Below, piece by piece: positions 54,497 to 63,719 of a stretch of DNA of 64,000 nt. Both the position numbers and the translations under genes were made by a program. Numbering within the stretch: position 1 is the first letter of the stretch; each line of letters starts with the position of its first letter. The stretch comes from Mycoplana rhizolycopersici (GTDB lineage: Bacteria; Pseudomonadota; Alphaproteobacteria; Rhizobiales; Rhizobiaceae). The notes beneath the pieces were generated by a model. The model made no database searches, had not been told where the DNA came from, and saw only the letters and a list, made by a program, of their open reading frames with translations. The stretch is from positions 62,001 to 126,000 of the forward strand of contig NZ_JABXYK010000004.1 in NCBI RefSeq assembly GCF_013378445.1. Reading direction: 5' to 3'.

Positions 54497-55333
54497 TCAG
54501 GAGGCTGGATTGCCGGAGGACTGGCGCTTCAGCGCTCGCCGGCGAAAGACTTCGGCGGTAACGACAAGCAGCAATGCGGGCACGAGATTGAGGGTCGCCA
54601 GCGCCGGATAGATCGGCGACGAGCCGACGGCGATGCCGCTGTAGACGAAGATCGGCAGCGTGCGGGCGGTTCCTGCGAGCGAATAGGAAATGTAGAAGTT
54701 TCCCCAGGAGAGAAGGAAGGCGAAGATGGCGGCGGAGAAGATGCCCGGCCACAAAAGCGGGAACGTAACCTCGCGGAACACCTGCCAGCCGTTCGCCCCG
54801 GCATCGCGCGCCGCGTCCTCGAGCGTCTCGTCGAAGCCGTAGACCTGAACGGCCACGACGACCAGTGCAAACGGCGTGATGTAGACGACGTGCCCGATGA
54901 TGACGGTGAAGAGGCCGTTCGAAAAGCCGAGCCAGCTGCCGAGCACCGAGAACCACAGGAGCATGACGACGCCGAGCAGCAGCTGAGGGAAGAGCAGCGG
55001 CGCGAAGGTAAGTGCGCGAAAGGCGGCCTGCATGCGGAAGCGGTAGCGGATCCAGGCGACGGCTCCAGCGGTGCCCAGCACGGTGGCAAAGAGAGTCGAG
55101 ACCGCGGCGACCGCAGCCGAGTTGCGGACGGCCGGGAGGAAATCCGGCTTGCTGAACAGTTCGCCGTACCAGGCAAGCGAGAAGCTCTCTATCGGCAGCG
55201 TCAGCACGCGGCTCGACGTGAAGGAGAACGCAACCAGCGTCGCGATGGGCGCGTAGAAGAACAGCAGCAGCAGGACCACCGTTCCGACGAGCAGCGTGTC
55301 GACGAGTGCGTTGCGAAAGCGCTGGGCGTTCAT
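54497..55333 (-). CDS. Polyamine-type ABC transporter permease (PotC class)
   Basis: This 278-aa permease has six hydrophobic helices and an EAA loop, FDETLEDAARDAGANGWQVFREVTFPLLWPGIF (about residues 168-200). It pairs with the second permease directly upstream (4-nt overlap). Homology is to PotC-type subunits of spermidine/putrescine transporters. The actual substrate may be another biogenic amine. Confidence 0.9.
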   Translation of the reverse strand: MNAQRFRNALVDTLLVGTVVLLLLFFYAPIATLVAFSFTSSRVLTLPIESFSLAWYGELFSKPDFLPAVRNSAAVAAVSTLFATVLGTAGAVAWIRYRFRMQAAFRALTFAPLLFPQLLLGVVMLLWFSVLGSWLGFSNGLFTVIIGHVVYITPFALVVVAVQVYGFDETLEDAARDAGANGWQVFREVTFPLLWPGIFSAAIFAFLLSWGNFYISYSLAGTARTLPIFVYSGIAVGSSPIYPALATLNLVPALLLVVTAEVFRRRALKRQSSGNPAS

Positions 55334-56211
55334 GCCGGCCTCCCGGGAGCGGAACGGCGGCGCAGCGCGAAGGCGGACGAGAGCCCCAGCATCAGCGCGC
55401 CGGTGACGATGAGGACCATGGTGAGTGCGGCCCCCAGCGGCCAGTTCACGCGCGTCTCGAAGCTCTGGCGGATGAGTTCGGAGGCGAGCGGCGCCGTGCC
55501 GCCGCCCAGAACCTTCGGTTCCAGGAAGGCCCCGAGGCTGAGCACGAACACCAGCACCGCACCGGAATAGAGCCCGGGACGCGACAGCGGCAACGTCACC
55601 TCGAAGAAGGTCCTGAGGCGCGAAGCCCCGGCATCATAGGCTGCAAGCACCAGATCGCGATCGATGCGCACCAGAGACAGGTAGATGGTGAACATCGGGT
55701 AGGCGACGAGGTTGTAGACCATGCCGATCATCGTGCCGGCCGGCGTGAACAGGAGGTTCAGCGCATCCGGCGGAAAGCCGACATGCATCAGCAGCCAGTT
55801 CGCCACCCCGTTCTTGTCGAGGATGAGAATCCAGCCGAAGGTCTTGAGCACCGCGTCGGTGAGAAAGGCGAAGATGATGAGGATCTGGATCTGGGTCTTG
55901 AAGGTCTTCAGCCGGGTTGCCAGCGCATAGGCTGCCGGAAAGGCGATGGCAATGCAAATCGCCACGCACACCAGCGCCATGACGACCGTGCGCAGCATGA
56001 TCGTCCAGTAGTGCGGCTTGGAGAAAACCTCCGTCCAGATCTTGAGGTCCCAGCTCCAGGCGAGGCGGTAGTACTGCGTGGTCTGGAAGGTCAGCACCGC
56101 CGTCATCACGAGCGGCACGAGGAAGAAAGCGATCATGACGACCGCAAGCGGCGCCACGGCGGCAAGCAGAACCGGATCCTTCCAGGATTTGACTTCGATC
56201 TTCATGATCAC
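55330..56211 (-). CDS. Polyamine-type ABC transporter permease (PotB class)
   Basis: A 293-aa permease with six predicted helices and the EAA motif DLVLAAYDAGASRLRTFFEVTLPLSRPGLYSGAVLVF (about residues 184-220). It overlaps both the ATPase gene upstream and the PotC-class gene downstream by 4 nt, indicating tight translational coupling. Confidence 0.9.
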   Translation of the reverse strand: MIMKIEVKSWKDPVLLAAVAPLAVVMIAFFLVPLVMTAVLTFQTTQYYRLAWSWDLKIWTEVFSKPHYWTIMLRTVVMALVCVAICIAIAFPAAYALATRLKTFKTQIQILIIFAFLTDAVLKTFGWILILDKNGVANWLLMHVGFPPDALNLLFTPAGTMIGMVYNLVAYPMFTIYLSLVRIDRDLVLAAYDAGASRLRTFFEVTLPLSRPGLYSGAVLVFVLSLGAFLEPKVLGGGTAPLASELIRQSFETRVNWPLGAALTMVLIVTGALMLGLSSAFALRRRSAPGRPA

Positions 56212-57326
56212 TCCGACAGCAGGAATGCCTGGGTGGGATCAAAACCGATGCGGACCGTCTCGCCGACGCGGGCTGGCAGCACGATCGAGCCGGCAAGGTC
56301 GACGATCACGGCCGCCTCTAGGCCGCGCACGCGGATGCGGTACTGCGTCGAGGAGCCCTTGATGAAGTACTCCTCCACCACGCCCTCCAGCGTCCATTCG
56401 GCGGCGGTCGCGTCGTTGCGCACGATGCGGATGCTCTCCGGCCGGACCAGCAGCGCGGTTCCCTTTTCGGACAGGGACGGTGCGATATGTTCCGCTGCGA
56501 TTTCAGCGCCGGCGCCGGGGACGAGCGGGGACGTGACCTGCGCGCCGTTTCCTGCGCGGACGGCGTCGACGGGCAGGAAGTTGGTCTCACCGATGAAGCC
56601 GGCGACGAACATGTTGGCCGGCCGATAGTAGATGTCGGCCGGCGTGCCGACCTGGACCACGTGACCGCCGTGCATGACACAGATACGGTCGGCGAGCATC
56701 ATCGCCTCTTCCAGGTCGTGCGTGACGAGCACGAAACTGGTGCCGAGCTCGCGATGCAGCTTCTTCAGTTCGGCCTGGAGGGATTTCTTCAGCTTGGCGT
56801 CGAGCGCACTCATCGGTTCGTCGAGCAGGAGCACGCCGGGCCTTGAAACCAGCGCACGCGCCAGCGCCACGCGCTGCTGCTCTCCCCCCGAAAGCTGGGC
56901 CGGATAGCGCTGGAGATAGTCCGGCCTGAGATGCATCAGGTCGAGCATGCCGCGCACGCGGTCGTTTGTCTCCGCGACCGGCACCTTCTGCAGCTTCAGC
57001 GGAAACCCGATATTGTCGGCCACGGTCTTGTGCGGGAAGAGGGCCAGCTTCTGGAAGACCATGCGCGTCGGCCGGCTTGCCGCCGGGACGCCGCGCATGT
57101 CTTTTCCTTCGATTTCCAGGCGGCCGTCGGTCGGCTCCTCGAATCCGGCGAGGATCTTGAGAAGCGTCGTCTTTCCGCAACCGGAGGGCCCGACGAGTGC
57201 TACGAATTCGCCGGCGCCGACCTGCAGCGAGACGCCGTGAAGCGCGCGCGCCGAACCGTAGTCCTTCACAATCCCGGCGGCGTCGATGATGGGGCTGACC
57301 AAGCTCGATGTCCTTGATATCTGCAA
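56208..57326 (-). CDS. Polyamine-type ABC transporter ATP-binding protein (PotA class)
   Basis: A 372-aa ATPase with Walker A GPSGCGKTTLL (about residues 43-53), signature LSGGEQQRVALARAL (about 146-160), Walker B LLLDEPMSALDAK and LVTHDLEEAMML. A C-terminal TOBE domain (from about residue 285) is typical of PotA/PotG. It is the first gene after the binding protein in the minus-strand operon. Confidence 0.92.
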   Translation of the reverse strand: MQISRTSSLVSPIIDAAGIVKDYGSARALHGVSLQVGAGEFVALVGPSGCGKTTLLKILAGFEEPTDGRLEIEGKDMRGVPAASRPTRMVFQKLALFPHKTVADNIGFPLKLQKVPVAETNDRVRGMLDLMHLRPDYLQRYPAQLSGGEQQRVALARALVSRPGVLLLDEPMSALDAKLKKSLQAELKKLHRELGTSFVLVTHDLEEAMMLADRICVMHGGHVVQVGTPADIYYRPANMFVAGFIGETNFLPVDAVRAGNGAQVTSPLVPGAGAEIAAEHIAPSLSEKGTALLVRPESIRIVRNDATAAEWTLEGVVEEYFIKGSSTQYRIRVRGLEAAVIVDLAGSIVLPARVGETVRIGFDPTQAFLLSE

Positions 57327-57383
57327 CAGGTATGGACAGGCCGGCCATGGAAGGCAGGCCTGTCGGGTTCGATACGCTCAGGT

Positions 57384-58535
57384 TCAGCGGGCGGCGAGTT
57401 CTTCCTGCCAGATCGCCAGCATGTCGTCGATGTTCGGCGCGACCGTGTGGAACTGGCTGTTGTCCCAGGCCGTCCACATGTAGTCCATCTGCAACGCCTT
57501 CTTCTCCTCTTCCGAAAACAGCGCTTCGGCCTTGCTGTTGGGTACGAGGTTGCAGGTTGCGTCGGTGATCGCGAGTTGCTTGGCCACGTCCGGCGAAACG
57601 ATATATTTCAGGAAGTCGGCCGCGACCTGCGTGTTCTTGCCGTTGTCGATCAGGCCGGTCGCTTCCATCCAGATGATGCCCTGCTTCAGGCCGTCCTTCG
57701 GTTCGGGGACGATGGACTGGATGTAGTCGTGACCCTTGATGCGCAGCGACGAGGTGCAGTACGTGCCGCCGCCGATCAGGGCGCGGAAGGAGCCGTCGAG
57801 GAGACCTTTCTGCGCGACGGCAAGGTCGGCAACGATGGCGCGGGTATTCTTGAAGGCTGCGCGCAGTACCTTGCGCACCTCGTCGAGTGCGGCCTGGTCG
57901 AGTTCCTCGTAAGGATTGACGCCGGCATAGAGCGCGAGCGGCATGATCGGCCAGTCACCCCAGTCCAGCAGGCAGATCTTGTCCCTGTAGGCCGGGTCGA
58001 AGACCGGCGCATAGCTCGACCAGGTTTCCAGCTTGTCGAACTTGGTGTTGACGGTCGGGCCGACCCATCCCCAGCGCGTCGGAAGGCCCGTTGCCTTGCC
58101 TTCGAACTGCAGCGGCACGAACGGGGCGCGGAACTGCGGATAGAAATCCTCGTACTGCGCTGCGAAATCCTTGTCGTCGATGAAGCGGCAGAAGCCGGCC
58201 GGTCCCATGCGCTGGATCCAGGGGCTGTCGGAGGAGACGAGGTCGAAATCGCGAGACGCACCGGCAGCGAGCTTGGCGAAGCCGCCGGCCGAGTCGGTGA
58301 TCAGATCGATTGCGATCGATACGTCGTTGTTCTTCTGGAACGGGTCGAGGATGCTTGGGGCATTGTAGCCTTCCCAGCACATGTAGTTGAGGCTTTCGGC
58401 CGCCGATGCGCTGCGACGCCATGCCAGGAATCCGCTGCTCGCCGCTGCGATGCCAAGGCCGAGGCCGCCCATGCCCTTGAGGACCGAGCGGCGGCTGGCC
58501 GTGCCTGTCATGGTTTCTGCTGTTCCCTTTTTCAT
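57384..58535 (-). CDS. Polyamine-type ABC transporter binding protein (PotD class), Tat-exported
   Basis: A 383-aa periplasmic binding protein. The N-terminus has a twin-arginine signal (SRRSVLKGMGGLG, about residues 15-27) followed by a hydrophobic stretch ending near ASAAES, so it is probably exported folded by Tat. The mature protein begins LNYMCWEGYNAPSILDPFQKNNDV, typical of PotD/PotF. It lies between the GS-like gene and the ATPase gene. Confidence 0.9.
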   Translation of the reverse strand: MKKGTAETMTGTASRRSVLKGMGGLGLGIAAASSGFLAWRRSASAAESLNYMCWEGYNAPSILDPFQKNNDVSIAIDLITDSAGGFAKLAAGASRDFDLVSSDSPWIQRMGPAGFCRFIDDKDFAAQYEDFYPQFRAPFVPLQFEGKATGLPTRWGWVGPTVNTKFDKLETWSSYAPVFDPAYRDKICLLDWGDWPIMPLALYAGVNPYEELDQAALDEVRKVLRAAFKNTRAIVADLAVAQKGLLDGSFRALIGGGTYCTSSLRIKGHDYIQSIVPEPKDGLKQGIIWMEATGLIDNGKNTQVAADFLKYIVSPDVAKQLAITDATCNLVPNSKAEALFSEEEKKALQMDYMWTAWDNSQFHTVAPNIDDMLAIWQEELAAR

Positions 58536-58572
58536 TATCTTTCCCTTCCTTCTTTGATCGTTGTGACGGCGC

Positions 58573-59913
58573 TCAGACCACTCCCAGATAGCGTCTGATT
58601 TCCCATTCGCTCACCTGCCGCTGGTATTCGGCAAATTCGACGTCGCAGTTCTCGGTAAAACTGTCGATGAAGTCGTCGCCGAACAGCACACGCGCTGTCT
58701 TGCTGGCCCGCAGACGCGCCGAAGCCTCGTGAAGATCGCGCGGGAACGCCGCCTCCGGTGCGGGCCTTGCGGCATAGAAGTCCTCGGCGCTGCCTGCCGG
58801 CGGCTCGATGCCATCGCGAATGCCGGCGAGGCCGGCGCCGAGCAGCATGGAAAGGGCGAGATAGGGATTGGTGTCGGCGGAGGGCACACGGAACTCGATA
58901 CGGGTGCTGGCCGGCTGGTCGTTGATGACGCGTACGGCAGCCGTACGGTTCTGTACCCCCCAGTTCGCAGCCGTCGGCGCCCATGCACCGGGCACCAGCC
59001 GCTTGTAGGCATTCACCGTCGACGAACACATCGCCAAAAGTTCCGGCATGAACTTCAGCAGGCCGCCGAGGAAATGCCGCGCCGTGGCGCTGATCCCGTC
59101 CGGCGCCGACGGATCGGCAAAGACTGGATTGCCCGCCCCGTCGCGGAGTGAAAGATGCAGGTGGCCGGACTGGCCCGACAGCTTTGGCGACAGCTTCGAC
59201 ATGAAGCTGACCGTCTTGTCATTGCGGGCGAAATAGGCGCGGGCGAAGTTCTTAAAGAGCATGGCGTCGTCGGCGGCCTTGATGCCACTGGCATAGCTCA
59301 GCGGCGCTTCGAAGCAGCCGGGACCAAGCTCGGTATGCATGGCGTCGATCGCCACACCCATGGTCGCCATCGTCTGTTCCAGCCCCGACAGGAGATCGCC
59401 ATGGAGCGCGGAGGTCTGCAGCGAGTAGGTGCGGTTACCCTGCGCGAAATGGGTCAGATCGCGATATTGCTTGGCCCGCATGCTCTCAGGCGTCTCGTCG
59501 AACACGAAAAATTCGAATTCGAACGCGGCAAGGACGTCGAAACCGAGTTCGGCGGCACGCTCCAATTGCGCCAGGCAAACGTTTCGCGGGGTGCGCCTGC
59601 CGAATTCGCCATAGAAGTCCGCAAGGCAGAGCGCGGTGTTTGGCGCGAACGGATAGGTCCGGATCGTATCGTCGAACAACTTTGCCGGGCGATCGACGAA
59701 CGAGCCGTCGCGATAGGTGTTCTCGGCGATATCCCAGAAATAGAGGACCTCGCAGAAGGGATAGCCTTGCTCGGCAAGCTTGACGGCCTTGTCGGCCGAA
59801 ACCAGCTTGTCGCGGAATTCGCCTGCCGGATCCACCATGCCGATGTGAACGGCACGTGCACCGATTTCCTGAAGTTTGGTTTCGAAGGTGGACGGACTGC
59901 TTGATTTCGACAT
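58573..59913 (-). CDS. Glutamine-synthetase-family gamma-glutamyl-amine ligase (PuuA-like)
   Basis: A 446-aa GS-family ligase. The metal/glutamate motif LAAFEFEFFVFDE (about residues 128-140), the HTELGPGCFEAPLSYASG block and SGQSGHLHLSLRD (about residues 242-254, instead of the GSGMHVHQSL of true GS) indicate a PuuA-type enzyme that glutamylates an amine. The late NRTAAVRVIND and EFRVPSADTNPYLALS motifs are family-typical. It opens the minus-strand operon. The likely pathway is ATP-dependent glutamylation of a polyamine or ethanolamine-like substrate delivered by the transporter. Confidence 0.88.
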   Translation of the reverse strand: MSKSSSPSTFETKLQEIGARAVHIGMVDPAGEFRDKLVSADKAVKLAEQGYPFCEVLYFWDIAENTYRDGSFVDRPAKLFDDTIRTYPFAPNTALCLADFYGEFGRRTPRNVCLAQLERAAELGFDVLAAFEFEFFVFDETPESMRAKQYRDLTHFAQGNRTYSLQTSALHGDLLSGLEQTMATMGVAIDAMHTELGPGCFEAPLSYASGIKAADDAMLFKNFARAYFARNDKTVSFMSKLSPKLSGQSGHLHLSLRDGAGNPVFADPSAPDGISATARHFLGGLLKFMPELLAMCSSTVNAYKRLVPGAWAPTAANWGVQNRTAAVRVINDQPASTRIEFRVPSADTNPYLALSMLLGAGLAGIRDGIEPPAGSAEDFYAARPAPEAAFPRDLHEASARLRASKTARVLFGDDFIDSFTENCDVEFAEYQRQVSEWEIRRYLGVV

Positions 59914-59967
59914 GGCTTGTTTCCCGACTTGTGGGGTAGCCTAGAGTTGAGCCCTGTGGCATGAAAA

Positions 59968-59983
59968 TATCCCCTTGGGGATA
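59968..59983. promoter_or_regulatory. Palindrome between GS-like gene and luxR-type regulator
   Basis: TATCCCC-TT-GGGGATA is a perfect 7-2-7 inverted repeat in the 78-bp divergent region, 8 bp before the LuxR-type start. It is a plausible operator for that regulator, controlling both directions. Confidence 0.55.
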
Positions 59984-59991
59984 GAAGGTGC

Positions 59992-60834
59992 ATGCGTGCT
60001 CTGCGCCTGACGGCTTTCGGAAACGCGAAGGGGCAATTCTTGGACAAGGGGTTTGCGGCGTGGAACAGCGCGGTCGCCACGGCCATGGAAGCGATCGGCA
60101 CCAACGCCTTCGGCAATCGGCTGGAGGCTGCGCTTGCTACGATCGTGGATTTCGATATTTTGATGGTGTTCGGCTATAACGGCGCCGACAAGCCGGTCTG
60201 CTGCTACCACAACATCGATACGCTACGTGCCCGCACCGTCATCGACGCCTACATCTCCGGACCCTATCTGCTCGACCCGTTCTACAGCGCCACAATGGAT
60301 CGCAAGGGGGGCGGCATTCTGCGGCTGAAAGACTTGGCGCCCGACCATTTCTTCAGCTCCGAGTATTATCGGCGGCACTATGTCCTGACCGGCATTCGCG
60401 ACGAGATCGGCATTCTGTGCCGCCCGGTGAACTGGGCGGGCGTCGTCTTCAGTTTTACGCGTCCAATCGCGTCTCCAGCCTTCGGCCGCAAGGACCTGGC
60501 CTCGATACGCGACGCCGAGCCTTTGCTGCGCGCACTTGGGGAAAGCCACTGGGGCTTGTCGGACTATGCGCCGGTGACCGCACGGCCGGCCCATGCACAC
60601 GACCCGATCAACGATACCTTGAGCCGGATGACAAACGGCATACTGACGCCGCGCGAGGTGGAGATCACATCGCTCATCCTGCGGGGCCACTCGAACGCCT
60701 CGATTGCGGAGACGCTGAAAATCGCGCCCGGCACCGTGAAGATCCATCGCAAGAACATCCATCAGAAGCTGAATATTTCCAGCCAGGCGGAGCTCTTCGG
60801 ACTGTTCATCCAGCAACTGTCCTCGGGCTTGTAG
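59992..60834 (+). CDS. LuxR family transcriptional regulator
   Basis: A 280-aa regulator with a C-terminal LuxR HTH (LTPREVEITSLILRGHSNASIAETLKIAPGTVKIHRKNIHQKLNISSQAEL, about residues 221-271). The N-terminal ~190 residues resemble a small-molecule sensing domain, not a response-regulator receiver or a clear acyl-homoserine-lactone domain. ATG 59992 follows GAAGG. It is divergent from the amine operon, so it likely activates it in response to the amine or a gamma-glutamyl derivative. No luxI is present. Confidence 0.88.
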   Translation: MRALRLTAFGNAKGQFLDKGFAAWNSAVATAMEAIGTNAFGNRLEAALATIVDFDILMVFGYNGADKPVCCYHNIDTLRARTVIDAYISGPYLLDPFYSATMDRKGGGILRLKDLAPDHFFSSEYYRRHYVLTGIRDEIGILCRPVNWAGVVFSFTRPIASPAFGRKDLASIRDAEPLLRALGESHWGLSDYAPVTARPAHAHDPINDTLSRMTNGILTPREVEITSLILRGHSNASIAETLKIAPGTVKIHRKNIHQKLNISSQAELFGLFIQQLSSGL

Positions 60835-60971
60835 ATTCTGCAGCCGCGTTCGATGGATCATGATCATGTTGCCGGGTTCGGCCTCGGCCACACCGGTTGC
60901 AACAATTCGTTTCGGTTCTGGACGCCGCTGCGTTACATCAGCCGGAAAGCGAGAGAGAGGGCGGACCGAAC

Positions 60972-61700
60972 GTGACGGACAGGAATGGCAAGGATGCGAC
61001 CTTGCATCAGCGCATCTTGGGCGACATTGAGGGAAAGATCGTCTCCGGCGAATGGCCGCCGGGCCACCGCCTGCCGTTCGAGGTCGATCTCGCCGACCAG
61101 TACGACTGCTCGCGCATGACCGTAAACAAGGTGATGACCCAGCTTGCAAAGGCCGGGCTGATCGAGCGGCGAAAGAAATCCGGCTCCTTCGTCAAGCAGC
61201 CCCAGGCGCAATCGGCCGTCCTCGAGATCCATGATATCGAGGCAGAGGTGAAGTCGCTGAACCTGCCCTATTCCTTTCAGGTCACCCGACGCTCCGTGCG
61301 AACGGCGTCGGCGGAAGATGTGCGGCGCTTCGAGGTGCAGAGCGGGACGAAGCTGCTGGACATCGTCTGCACGCATTTTGCCGGCCCCCGTCAATTCTGC
61401 GTCGAGGAACGCCTGATCAACCTCGAGAACGTTCCGGAGGCGGGTGAAGCCGATTTCAAGGAGGTTTCGCCCGGTCGCTGGCTTCTGAGCCAGGTTCCGT
61501 GGAGCACGGCCGAGCACCGCATCCAGGCTGTCGCCGCCTCCGCCGAAATGGCAGCACTTCTGGGTGTGGCGCGCGGTACGGCCTGCCTCGTGGTCGAACG
61601 CCGTACGTGGAGCGGCCTCGGCCCCATCACCCAGGTTCGCTTCACCTATCCGGGCGACACGCACGCGCTCGTCGCCCGGTTCACTCCGGCCTCGCAGTAA
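60972..61700 (+). CDS. hutC: Histidine utilisation repressor HutC (GntR family)
   Basis: A 242-aa GntR/HutC regulator from GTG 60972 (MTDRNGKDATLHQRILGDIEGKIVSGEWPPGHRLPFEVDLADQYDCSRMTVNKVMTQLAKAGLIERRKKSGSFV); an alternative TTG start lies at 60897. The C-terminal UTRA effector domain (LLSQVPWSTAEHRIQAVAASAEMAALLGV... LVVERRTW) binds urocanate in known HutC proteins. It is 7.7 kb from hutF, separated by the amine operon, and 12 nt before the convergent hisC-like gene. Its targets are the ATGTATATACAT boxes. Confidence 0.92.
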   Translation: MTDRNGKDATLHQRILGDIEGKIVSGEWPPGHRLPFEVDLADQYDCSRMTVNKVMTQLAKAGLIERRKKSGSFVKQPQAQSAVLEIHDIEAEVKSLNLPYSFQVTRRSVRTASAEDVRRFEVQSGTKLLDIVCTHFAGPRQFCVEERLINLENVPEAGEADFKEVSPGRWLLSQVPWSTAEHRIQAVAASAEMAALLGVARGTACLVVERRTWSGLGPITQVRFTYPGDTHALVARFTPASQ

Positions 61701-61712
61701 GAGGGGTGGCGG

Positions 61713-62825
61713 CTACCGGCCGGCGCGGATGGCTTCGAGCGCGGCCAGGAAGTGGTCGTTTTCATCCGCCGAGCCGATGCTGGCGCGAACGAATGTGTCG
61801 AAGCCCTGCTGCTTCCAGGGCTTGACGATGACCCCACGCTTCAACAGCTCCTCCGCAAGGGCGGTCGAGTTCTCCCGCGCATCGAAGAAGAGGAAGTTGC
61901 ATTTCGACGGCGCGATGCGATAGCCGGACGACACCAGAGCTTCGCGGACCCGTTCACGCTCGCCGATCGCGTATTCGACGGACAGGCGCAGATGATCCTC
62001 GTCCGCCAGGGCGGCAATCGCCGAAGCCTGTGCGATCGCGTTCGTATTGAACGGCGTTCGCGCACGATCGAAGAACGAGCACAGATCTGCGCCGCTGACG
62101 ATCCCGTAGCCGATACGCAGGCCGGCAAGGCCGTAGGCCTTCGAGAAGGTGCGCAGGACGACCCAGTTGCCGCCGGTTTCGCGCAGCATGTCGACCGCGG
62201 AGGGGTAGTCCTCGCCGGCCGCATATTCCGCATAGGCTTCGTCGACGACGAGAAGCGTTTCGTCGCCCAGTGCCTCGATGACCGTCTTGAGCGCCGCCGG
62301 GGTCAGCCAGCTTCCGACGGGGTTCATCGGGTTTGAAAACATCAGCATGCGCGGCTTTCGGCGCGCGGCGGCGACCAGCGCGTCGAGATCGATTTCCAGA
62401 TCGTCGGCGACGGTCACGCGTTCGACGATGCCGCCCATCAGCGTCGCATAGTCTTCGTGCAGCGGAAAGGATGGATAGAGCGTTGCAACCGTGTCGCCGG
62501 GGCGCACGACCGAGCGGCAGACGACCGCAATCAGGTCCTCCGAGCCATTTCCCAAAATGACCTGCCCGGTGCCGACAGCGAAGTCCTCGGCGATCTTCGC
62601 GCAAAGGGCGCGACCCTGCGGATCGGGGTAGAGGCGTGCGAGATCGCCGATGTCGGCAAAGAGCGTCCGCAGATGCGGCGAAGGGCCGAGGGGATTTTCA
62701 TTGGACCCGAGTTTGGCGATACGATCCACTTGATAACGTGTGCGGACCTCTTCCAGCGTCAGCCCGGCATTGTATGGTGCGAGTGAACGGACTTCCGCGC
62801 GGATGGTGCTCGAAACGTCGGCCAT
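61713..62825 (-). CDS. HisC-type pyridoxal-phosphate aminotransferase
   Basis: A 370-aa fold-type I aminotransferase of the histidinol-phosphate aminotransferase family. It has IAKLGSNENPLGPS (about residues 35-48), FSNPMNPVGSW, VVDEAYAEYAAGE, the PLP lysine in TFSKAYGLAGLRIGYG (about 227-242) and the phosphate/substrate-anchoring FVRASIGSADEN. It may be a second hisC copy. Its promoter faces the SDR gene and contains a near-perfect HutC box, so transamination of histidine or histidinol-phosphate-like substrates within a HutC regulon is plausible. Confidence 0.88.
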   Translation of the reverse strand: MADVSSTIRAEVRSLAPYNAGLTLEEVRTRYQVDRIAKLGSNENPLGPSPHLRTLFADIGDLARLYPDPQGRALCAKIAEDFAVGTGQVILGNGSEDLIAVVCRSVVRPGDTVATLYPSFPLHEDYATLMGGIVERVTVADDLEIDLDALVAAARRKPRMLMFSNPMNPVGSWLTPAALKTVIEALGDETLLVVDEAYAEYAAGEDYPSAVDMLRETGGNWVVLRTFSKAYGLAGLRIGYGIVSGADLCSFFDRARTPFNTNAIAQASAIAALADEDHLRLSVEYAIGERERVREALVSSGYRIAPSKCNFLFFDARENSTALAEELLKRGVIVKPWKQQGFDTFVRASIGSADENDHFLAALEAIRAGR

Positions 62826-62889
62826 ATTGCATACTCCATGGGATGCGATCTTGCCCTAAGTCATAGGGCAGGAATCGACCTCTGTATAT

Positions 62890-62901
62890 ATGTATAGACA
62901 T
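62890..62901. promoter_or_regulatory. HutC-like box between hisC-type gene and SDR
   Basis: ATGTATAGACAT differs from the perfect hutI-hutF box by one base and lies in the 126-bp divergent region. TGTATATATG immediately to the left (62883-62892) overlaps as a partial second site. Confidence 0.65.
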
Positions 62902-62951
62902 TATTTCGAGAAAGTGTTGTCATCCCGTGGTGGATTTCAAAAGGAGCAGCC

Positions 62952-63719
62952 ATGACCCGACCCACCTTCGATCTGACCGGCCGTCTGGCTCTTGTCACCG
63001 GTGCCAGCCGCGGTATCGGTCAGTCGATTGCCGTTGCCCTGGCCGAAGCCGGCGCGGATGTTGCCGTCACGGCGCGCAAGGTCGAGAATCTTGCCGAAAC
63101 GGTGGCGCTGGTCGAGAAGGCGGGACGCAGAGGCATCGCGCTCGCCCAGGACGTGAGCGACGTGGAATCTTGCCGGTCGGTGACGGCCGCAGTCGCCGAT
63201 CAGTTGGGTGGGCTGGATATCCTCGTCAACAATGCCGGTTTTGAGAATGTGCAGCCGTCGCTGGACCTCGACGAGGCGATCTGGGACACGATCCTCTCGA
63301 TCAACCTGAAGGGTGCCTTCTTCTGCGCGCAGGCGGCCGGCCGCATCATGGCGACGCGGGGCGGCGGCGCGATGGTCAACCTCTGCTCGTTGACGTCCTA
63401 TGTGGGCGTGCCGACGGCAGTGCCTTACGGTGCATCCAAGTCCGGCCTGCTCGGCATGACAAGGGCGCTTGCGACGGAATGGGCTCCACACCGCATTCGG
63501 GTCAATGCGATCGCGCCCGGATATTTCCGTACCGCGATGACGGAGGTGTTCTATCGGGACGAGGATTGGCAGTCGCGGATGCTGGCAAGGATCCCGCAGG
63601 GCCGCTTCGGCGGGGAGGGGGACATAGGCGGTGTCGCCGTGTTCCTCTGCAGCGAGGCGGCAGCCTATGTGACTGGCCACTGCATACCCGTCGACGGCGG
63701 CTACCTTTCCTCGATCTAA
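62952..63719 (+). CDS. Short-chain dehydrogenase/reductase
   Basis: A 255-aa classical SDR: NAD(P)-binding TGASRGIGQ (about residues 16-24), NNAG (about 92-95), catalytic Ser in LCSLTSYVG and YxxxK in YGASKSGLLGM (about 157-167), and NAIAPGYFRT. It reduces or oxidises a hydroxyl/keto group; the substrate is not evident. AAAGGAGC gives a good ribosome site. Opposite a HisC-type aminotransferase across a HutC-like box, it could handle a keto acid from transamination. Confidence 0.88.
   Translation: MTRPTFDLTGRLALVTGASRGIGQSIAVALAEAGADVAVTARKVENLAETVALVEKAGRRGIALAQDVSDVESCRSVTAAVADQLGGLDILVNNAGFENVQPSLDLDEAIWDTILSINLKGAFFCAQAAGRIMATRGGGAMVNLCSLTSYVGVPTAVPYGASKSGLLGMTRALATEWAPHRIRVNAIAPGYFRTAMTEVFYRDEDWQSRMLARIPQGRFGGEGDIGGVAVFLCSEAAAYVTGHCIPVDGGYLSSI

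Noticed and set aside
59992-60834. Quorum-sensing LuxR receptor
   Set aside because: The N-terminal domain lacks a clear autoinducer-binding signature and there is no luxI nearby; the position fits a local regulator of the amine operon.
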